This document shows positions 57,625 to 64,000 of a DNA stretch of 64,000 nucleotides, one piece after another. Origin of the DNA: Codonopsis lanceolata (Eukaryota; Streptophyta; Magnoliopsida; Asterales; Campanulaceae). Numbering within the stretch: position 1 is the stretch's first letter; each line of letters opens with the position of its first letter. The stretch is taken from positions 59,596,734 through 59,660,733 of the forward strand of contig CM028382.1 in NCBI GenBank assembly GCA_013146195.2, written 5' to 3'. The notes beneath the pieces were generated by a model. The model was not told where the DNA came from. It made no database searches and saw only the letters and a list, made by a program, of their open reading frames with translations. Both the position numbers and the translations under genes were made by a program.

Positions 57625-58104
57625 GAATTGGCAACCAATCCAAATCCTTTTAAAGAATCAACAACGGAACAACCCCTAAGAAATTATTTGAAGAGATCTC
57701 CAGTCGAGCTTCCTGTCAAGAACCAAAAAACTGCCAAAAATGAGCATTGTGTTTTAACTAGTCCACTTAGTGGGTTACCCAATCTATTGTCTCCTAAATC
57801 TGTTGTGCCTCTACCAAGCCCACCCCCAAGTTCCCCAATGAATATTACTCGCCACGAACCCATCCTAGTAAGCACTAAAGAGCCACAGACACTTGCAGTC
57901 TGTAATGATCCTGGCCCGAAAGAAAATTTGAATGGCTCTACTTGGTCGCAGAATCTAACTGAAAGTGCTAGTTCAAAGAGAGGACTTTCCCGTCTCGAGG
58001 ATGATTTCTTCAGTTACACTTATCCCAATGAAAAGGGCCCAGGGGATTTCTGTAATGAGAAGCATGAGGATACTTCAGTAAGTAAGAACAAAGAGCAGAA
58101 TCAG
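57625..58104 (+). pseudogene. Captured exon of an unrecognised plant gene (exon a)
   Basis: Bounded by an acceptor (ATTACAG before 57625) and a donor (CAG then GTAAAT at 58105), it is a clean 160-codon phase-0 exon starting ELATNPNPFKES. It contains LRNYLKRSPVELPVKNQKTA, a proline/serine-rich stretch (SVVPLPSPPPSSP) and LSRLEDDFFSYTYPNEKGP. The sequence looks like a disordered part of a nuclear or regulatory protein. I do not recognise the gene. The frame could instead continue to a stop at 58213-58215. No start codon or upstream exon was found. Confidence 0.5.
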
Positions 58105-58281
58105 GTAAATTTGGTATTAGACTCAACTAATAGTGAAGTTATGTCCCCTAGTGAAGCAGAAGCTGAGAGCAATACCCCAGAGTCTGAATCTGAGGTTCAA
58201 AATCTTGCTACATAATTCTCAATTTCTAGTGTGAGATGTGTGGGGGCCATAGTTTCTAAATTAATTCTCTGTTTCACGTAG

Positions 58282-58365
58282 GATGTCAATGCCAATAATG
58301 GAAGTAATCATGAACCTTTCAGTGATGCATTGGCTGAAAAGGAAGCTGTTAATAACGGGTTGCAG
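58282..58365 (+). pseudogene. Captured exon of the same unrecognised gene (exon b)
   Basis: Starts after CACGTAG and ends CAG before GTACAA: 28 codons, phase 0 at both ends, encoding DVNANNGSNHEPFSDALAEK and EAVNNGLQ. Its phase fits the donor at 58104/58105. The acidic, Asn-rich composition resembles the upstream exon. Confidence 0.45.
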
Positions 58366-58959
58366 GTACAATACTATTCACATCCAACCTAAAACAGTAT
58401 CAGTCATCTCATCTAACAGACTTTTTCTTTTTTTGTTAATTCAGGTATTATTGATTGGACACTAGTTCATCATGTGCATTTTGATTTTATTCTTCAAGAA
58501 TATACTAGAGACTTCTTTTCTTTTTAGCGTCAGATAATAATTCATTTTCTTATGGCTTTCAGTAATTGGGTCTAGTAATCATAAGTATGAACCTTCTTTT
58601 TTGTGCATAATGATAGACATTTAATATTTCTTGTAGGTGTTTGTGTGTCCTTGGTTAAAAATGTATCAGAAAAAATTGTCCTTCAAGCTGATACTAGTTT
58701 TATGTAACACAGAACATTCTTACTCTCTGTTTAGGACTCTTTCTTCATACATTCCTTTTGCTGCATATTGCTTAGGGCTTAAGCCAGTTTTTCAGCCTAT
58801 CAAACGTCATAATTAGAGCTAACACTAATACCTTGTCTTGCATGTGTTCATAAGATTGTCAGGACCAGGATTGACATTTAACGATCTCATTGTGGAGTTT
58901 CTGTTCTTGCATTTACTTGAATATGCGCATGTGGCTTATATCTTTCATTTATATGCAAG

Positions 58960-59171
58960 CTCTTGTTGAAAAAGATTGGCTTGCATTTGGTCATCCATTT
59001 TCAGATCGTGTAGGAATGCCAACATTATCTGGAAGTGGTAGCATACCTTTTGAATTGTCCAGGCAATCTTCAACTGGACATTTTCCAACATCCCCAATGC
59101 GCCAACCATCAGGATCATCTCAAGCTCCAGCCTCTCATGGACAAAACAATTCTTCTCCGATATTCTTGCAG
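58960..59171 (+). pseudogene. Single captured exon of a myotubularin-like phosphatase
   Basis: Plant myotubularins dephosphorylate phosphatidylinositol 3-phosphate and 3,5-bisphosphate. This exon encodes LVEKDWLAFGHPFSDR, then VGMPTLSGSGSIPFELSRQS, and ends SHGQNNSSPIFLQ, matching the family just downstream of the catalytic pocket. It is bounded by an AAG acceptor at 58957-58959 and a CAG/GTGCAT donor at 59171/59172 and stays open for 212 nt. The catalytic exons upstream and the C-terminal exons downstream are absent: the preceding exons belong to another protein. So it is an isolated gene fragment rather than a working enzyme. Confidence 0.75.
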
Positions 59172-61019
59172 GTGCATCTAGCAGAAAATAATTAACAGAT
59201 GTTTTTAAGCAGTGTTAGGACCCTGCTAATTGTTCTTTGCATTAAAGTGTGCGCATGTGTAGGTTTTGGAATTCCATTATGTCACTTGTACAACATTCTA
59301 AAGATCAAATCATAATGCCATGTGCAAAAACGATCAATAAATATAAATGCAGTCATTACGTACGAACCATCCTATACTCCAGCTTGTGTTTCCTTTGGAC
59401 GCTTCATCCCTTTCCTTAGAGCATTAGAGCTTTTGGTAACCTTTGTTCTGAAAAGTCATCTTTGAGGATTTGTGGTGGATATGCTCTCAGAGAATAAGTA
59501 ATGGTGCACAGTGGTTAATACCATAGTCATCTAAGGCCCTGTTCTATGCTACAAGGACTCGGGTGCGGGTACTCAAATTATATGTAGCTTCTGCATACCA
59601 TCTAAATCAAAGATTAGTTCACTAACCAGATAGAGTTTGTGCTCATTTTTTTTCCATTCTTTTGGTGAATATCGGGTCTTGTATCAGCATAGAACTCTTT
59701 TTTTAGCTTAGCTTAGTATGATGCAGATTCCATGTGAACATGAGTTGCGACCCCATACAGAGCTTTATCAATAGGCATATGCTCACTTATAAAACATAAT
59801 TAATTATAAAGACTAATAAAAAACACAATCTGTATGCCCAAGTTATTACTAGTAACACATGATATAAGCTAGGAGTGCACAGTTTTGCTTGGGTGGAACA
59901 ACTTGAGCATATTATTATCAATATATATTAAAACAATGTTCTCTGAAATTAATTTTTTTAATGCATGCAAACAAGATGTGTTCAAGACTTTCCCTAGAGT
60001 TGCCATAGTAGGTTGAAGTAATTACAATTCAGGCTATCTTTTTTTTTTCCACAGAAACTGACATCTGAAATGTTTTCCAGAGTTTGGTAAAATTTGAAGA
60101 AAAGCCCAAGGAAAATGACATACCAAGCACTCTGTAAATATTTTTCCCAAGTCGCTCAAAAGCCCTCAACAAATCTATTCTCTCTCTCTCTCTCTCTAAT
60201 TTTCACTGATTCTCTCACCAGGCAGTTCACTATCTACACCAGGGATACTGAGATTTGATTCACAGATCCTCTCCCTCTCTCTATCTATCTCACACACACA
60301 CACACACTATCTACTCCAAATCCTCTGGGAATGTCTAAAATATATTTATTTCATCATTTGATACTATGACTAGTGTTTTATTTTCCAAGTTGTTGATCCC
60401 ACGTGCTTAACTCATCACGAAAGAACTATCTAATTCTTTTTTAACTTCAGGTCTTTGGGTGGTGATAGCTCTTTACCTAATATATACTTGATCAATATCC
60501 AGGGTGATCTTATTTTACACATGAAGGATGGGCAAAATCTCATGCCACAAAGCTTCTTATCCAATTTCCTTATGTTCTGGTCATTATACGATGTCATCAC
60601 ATAATGAAGATTCAGACGTTCTACAAGTTCAGTTCATAAGAGATCCAATCCACCACATATTTTCAATATAGCATTAATGTGTTTTCATCAAAATGATGGA
60701 GCCGGTTTAGTTTGTGATTATGATTGAATGAAACCCCCCATCATATTGGCGTGAATGCAAGGGATGGAACATATTTAAAGAAACATAGTACGTACAAAAT
60801 ATGTTTCCCTTCTAAACTTGATCATGCTCTAGATATCATTGGAAATAAGAGCACATAATTATAAAACACATCAACAAGTATAAGTGTATAACCAACACAT
60901 TCAAAGTAAGTAAGCTTAGGAACAACTAAATCACAAAATAGACATATGGCAATAATAAATCGAATGATTAATAAATAATTTGGTCCCTGAAATCAACACT
61001 TTTCCCCTGTAATGGTTAT
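59172..61019. other. Intronic or spacer-like sequence
   Basis: No further exon of the myotubularin gene is visible. It contains (TC)n at about 60179-60198 and (CA)n at about 60290-60309. A block with GTACTCAAATTATATGTAGC, CTTCTGCATACCA at about 59570-59600 recurs at about 62012-62042, so part of it is duplicated. Confidence 0.5.
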
Positions 61020-61625
61020 TTAGCATTTAGCATTTGTGAAGCAGGCAGTCTCGCGCTTGATTATCTCGACCGTTTGGACCGGGCGCACGGAAAAGGACAT
61101 AACTTTTGACTCGGGTGGAGTTACTTGCCCGCCACATATCAAAACGAAGCTCTCGAAAATACGAACAAAACAAACCGCGTCTTACTCGGTTGTGAGCATT
61201 TTTTAAGGCCAAAAAACGTCGCTTAGATAGTGTTACGGGCCACTGAAGTTTTTTTGTCAGTTTTGGGTTTTTTTTTGTAATTTCAACTATTTATTGCTTT
61301 TAGGGTTTTAGACATATTTAAACACTTTTAGGGTTGTTTTTTAGGCAGTTTTTGCCGTTTTATGAACAAGTTACTTTTCCCAATTCCGGTATTCATTGAA
61401 TCAACGTGAATTGATGCCTAGATCGTGGTAGGTTTGCGAATCTCAACAGGATTTGGAAGATCAACACTGGTAGTCATGTGCGATCTCAATAGTTTTTATA
61501 TTTATCGGTTACTTTTTAGTTTCTTCCACTACATCAATTTGCAATATCAAGTCCTAGACGTTAGTTTGTTGGATTATATCATTCCTCTACAGGAAGGAAT
61601 GTTGTCACAATATTTAAAGTAGCCG
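61020..61625. mobile_element. Possible gypsy LTR fragment
   Basis: GACATAACTTTTGACTCGGG, followed by GGAGTTACTTGCCCGCC, and later TAGGTTTGCGAATCTCAACA resemble blocks I associate with plant gypsy LTRs. No TG..CA ends, target duplication or partner LTR was found. Confidence 0.3.
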
Positions 61626-63445
61626 AGAAGCTACTTTACCACGGGAGCTGGAGTAGTCCTATTCTCGTTGCTGTTGTTGTCATGTGAAATATAGACAAAA
61701 TGTACAAAATATTTTAGGGTGTTACTGGAAGGGCGTAAATTCTACAGTGGTAAAAGCTAGGGCTATTGGGCATGTAATAACATGTTAACAATAAGTGGAC
61801 ACTTTACAAATGGTCTACTTTCCTAGTCTAACCGGGAAATTGATGGGGGCCCAAAGTGGTAACGATCTTCTTTTTTATACTTTTTCAAGACATTTTCTTC
61901 ATCTTTACAAGTAAAAGTATATCTAGAAGTGCAAGGAAGACACAATCCCCGAGGTCAGTAACTTAAAACTAGGGCAAGAAAACTATTTTCAATGAAATTA
62001 AAGTCGGATCAGGTACTCAAATTATAAGCAGCTTCTGCATACCAAACCAGAAATATGAACACCAAGCAGAGAACCAAGAAATGGTTTGAAGTATAACCTT
62101 TGAGATTACGGACTCTGATAATCTGGATAACTGTTATTATCAGCGCAATACCCTGAGAGGAAAAAGAGAAATGATGTCACTTGGCTAGTTCATCTCTTCA
62201 ATGCAGTTAACATCAAACTAAGCAAGTTGACAATCATACGATATTATAATGTACGAGAGGAAAGCAACTATGGGAGTAAAAGTAATCATGCCAAACAGAA
62301 ATATTTTTGTCATTTAAAAAAAAGAATTTTTTTTGGTAATTTAGTACATGATGGCCGCTATAAAAGGCACATTAATCATGCTGAAGATAGCCAACCCCAA
62401 GTGATTAGGACAAAGGTTGAGTTGAGTAATCATGCTGACGATAACATTTATGATATTTCACATAATTAAACAGACATCAATCATTAGTACATGAACCATG
62501 TTTATTTAGATAATTGCTGAAAGGTAAATCAAATTTTACAGATCCTAAGCAGAACAAAACTACATTACATGACATCTTTTCCTGATGAAGGAACAGTGAA
62601 TCAATAAAGATGAGCAGAAAGAAGATCAGAAGAATTATCATGAATATAGTTGTTCCCAGTGACCATCATAAGCGCTGGTTCCGCTGAAGTGAGTTCATGA
62701 CAGTGACGAGTTGGTTGAATTTAACCTTGCATATTTTTGCTGGGATATGACAATCATTGGGTTCTTGATGTTCAGTAACTTTTCTTTGATTTTAATTAAT
62801 GAATTGTGTAGACAAGTACTTGATAAATACCTCAACTTTCTAGTGAAAGCATGACAAAACGACATTCATATTTGCACCACATTGACATTTCATGTCGCAC
62901 AGGTTTTAAATTCTAATAACATAGAAAATGGGCAAGTGCTATTAATCCTTCTTGATCTTGCTGTCAAATAGAAGTCATGTGTGCCTTAATAAGCAATGCT
63001 CATCACTACCTTGTACACTCTCACGAGTTTTTATGGGATTTGTTATATTGTAGAGTACTCATTTTGGATCCAAAATTAAAGCAAAAAGTTGCTTAAGACA
63101 TATAATGGATTTTGATTTCTTCTTTAGGCAATAGTTCCACCTCATTATTTCATACACTATCTCTTAAAACACTTACGGATGTCACATGTCCCGAACTTTC
63201 CAAGAGAGCAGTCAGTTCTCTGACCTAATAGTATATTCAGGAAGAGGGAAAAATGAAAGTCAAAGTCAAATTCAAAGTATATTAATCTCTCTACTGCTGA
63301 CATCATTTTATTGTTGATATAAACAGTTGGAATAGTTCTTCTCAGTTGTCTGTTCTTGTATGACATTTTGTGGGTGTTAGTATCTAAATGGTGGTTTAAG
63401 GACCTATTACATTGATATGGACTTTAAACCGACATTTTTTCGCAG
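61626..63445. other. Spacer without recognised gene
   Basis: Only short open frames are present. The most protein-like, at 62227-62469, shows no motif I recognise. Confidence 0.5.
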
Positions 63446-63567
63446 ATAAAGATAAGGCCACACGTTTAGATTGGGGAAAGCGCTTTGAAATCATATTGGG
63501 GATTGTCCGGGGTCTGCTTTATCTTCATCTAGATTCAAGATTTAGAATTATTCATAGGGATCTGAAA
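63446..63567 (+). pseudogene. Captured receptor-like kinase exon fragment
   Basis: After the acceptor TTTTTTCGCAG the sequence encodes DKDKATRLDWGKRFEIILG, then IVRGLLYLHLDSRFRIIHRDLK, the start of an exon common to S-locus-type and cysteine-rich receptor-like kinases. It includes the catalytic-loop HRDLK. The match ends abruptly at K (63565-63567): the expected ASNILLD is replaced by LII and a stop. Both the rest of the kinase and its extracellular part are missing. There is no donor at the break, so it is a truncation, not an exon end. Confidence 0.75.
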
Positions 63568-63609
63568 TTGATAATTTAATCTGTCCATTGACATTCTCTC
63601 TATACAGAG

Positions 63610-63708
63610 CAAAAGGAGAAACTCACATAAGTGGAGTAGCAACTCAAGAAAGCTGAGGCTGCAGAGAGACGCAAAATACAGAATGAGAAGGCATCTCGGG
63701 AATCAGAG
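63610..63708 (+). pseudogene. Captured INO80B/PAPA-1-like exon 1, with stops
   Basis: After TATACAGAG the frame encodes QLKKAEAAERRKIQNEKASR and ESE, matching the conserved basic region of INO80 chromatin-remodelling subunit B (PAPA-1 family). Two in-frame stops lie near the start (TAA at 63628-63630 and TAG seven bases later, after VE). The donor after GAG reads GC rather than GT. Only 42 nt separate it from the kinase fragment. Confidence 0.65.
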
Positions 63709-63823
63709 GCGCTTCTGAATTTTGCGATTTTTTATTATTTTCATTTTACATTTGACCAATCCTCTATTTCATAAATTATATCTATTTGAGGTGGAAGAAA
63801 ATTCGGTACATTGAATTATGTAG

Positions 63824-63913
63824 GTTGAAGCAATCAGGAAAATACTTGGTCAAGACTCCTGTAGGAAGAAACGAGAAGATAAATTGAAGAAGCGCTAGGA
63901 AGAGTTGGCTCAG
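63824..63913 (+). pseudogene. Captured INO80B/PAPA-1-like exon 2, with stop
   Basis: Between the TATGTAG acceptor and the CAG/GTACAT donor, 30 codons read VEAIRKILGQDSCRKKREDK, LKKR, stop, EELAQ. This is the hallmark EAIRKILGQDSxRKKREDKxKKRQEELAQ segment of plant INO80B-like proteins, with TAG for the usual CAG (Gln). Phase 0 with the previous exon. The remaining gene, including any HIT-type zinc finger, would lie past the window edge. Confidence 0.75.
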
Positions 63914-64000
63914 GTACATTGTCAATCGTCTTGTTGGCTAATATATCTTAACAATTCTCTGTATCTGATTTAGTATTGTGATTGTACCTTGCTGGAAAGG

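Noticed and set aside
57000..64000. A defined Helitron with mapped ends
   Set aside because: No convincing 5' TC terminus or 3' hairpin-CTRR end could be located inside the window; the capture vehicle remains open.

Overview
This is a transposon-rich stretch of a flowering-plant nuclear genome, most likely a eudicot. The evidence is a spliced QCR9 gene, a plant-specific membrane-protein family, Ty1/copia and Ty3/gypsy elements with plant primer-binding sites, Stowaway, hAT, PIF, MULE and CACTA DNA transposons, and an RTE-type LINE. I cannot name the species. A run of exactly 100 N (53793-53892) marks an assembly gap, so some single-base frameshifts in the elements may be sequencing errors rather than decay.

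Layout. 1-2.7 kb: remnant of a gypsy-type transposon domain and a hAT MITE. 3.0-8.4 kb (minus): QCR9, subunit 9 of mitochondrial complex III, with three tiny exons and a 4.9-kb second intron. That intron holds a decayed RTE LINE, a hAT MITE containing a Stowaway fragment, and another Stowaway. 8.8-10.3 kb: a terminal-inverted-repeat family with internal GCATCGCGATGC-like repeats. 11-16.3 kb (minus): complete but frameshifted copia element with perfect 5-bp target duplication. 17.8-22.4 kb: PIF-like, Stowaway and fold-back MITEs and a possible tRNA-derived SINE. 22.5-29.9 kb: a multi-pass membrane-protein gene split by a 5.07-kb copia insertion.

30.2-37.1 kb: fold-back MITE, a MULE MITE with perfect 9-bp target duplication, an Athila-like gypsy remnant, and a 1.48-kb MULE nested in a Stowaway. 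37.5-53.8 kb: a nested retrotransposon stack. A copia LTR/gag stub abuts a Tekay-like chromovirus whose RNase H is split by a 1.29-kb solo LTR; its 3' LTR is cut by a SIRE-like copia element that runs into the assembly gap. 53.9-56.6 kb: two unrelated tandem arrays and the right end of a CACTA element.

57.6-64 kb: isolated exons, all on the plus strand, from at least four unrelated host genes: an unrecognised gene, a myotubularin phosphatase, a receptor kinase and an INO80B/PAPA-1 gene carrying stops. This looks like transposon gene capture and is, with the split membrane-protein gene, the most interesting part of the window.

Only QCR9 looks like an intact host gene. No bacterial-type system, CRISPR array or rRNA was seen.
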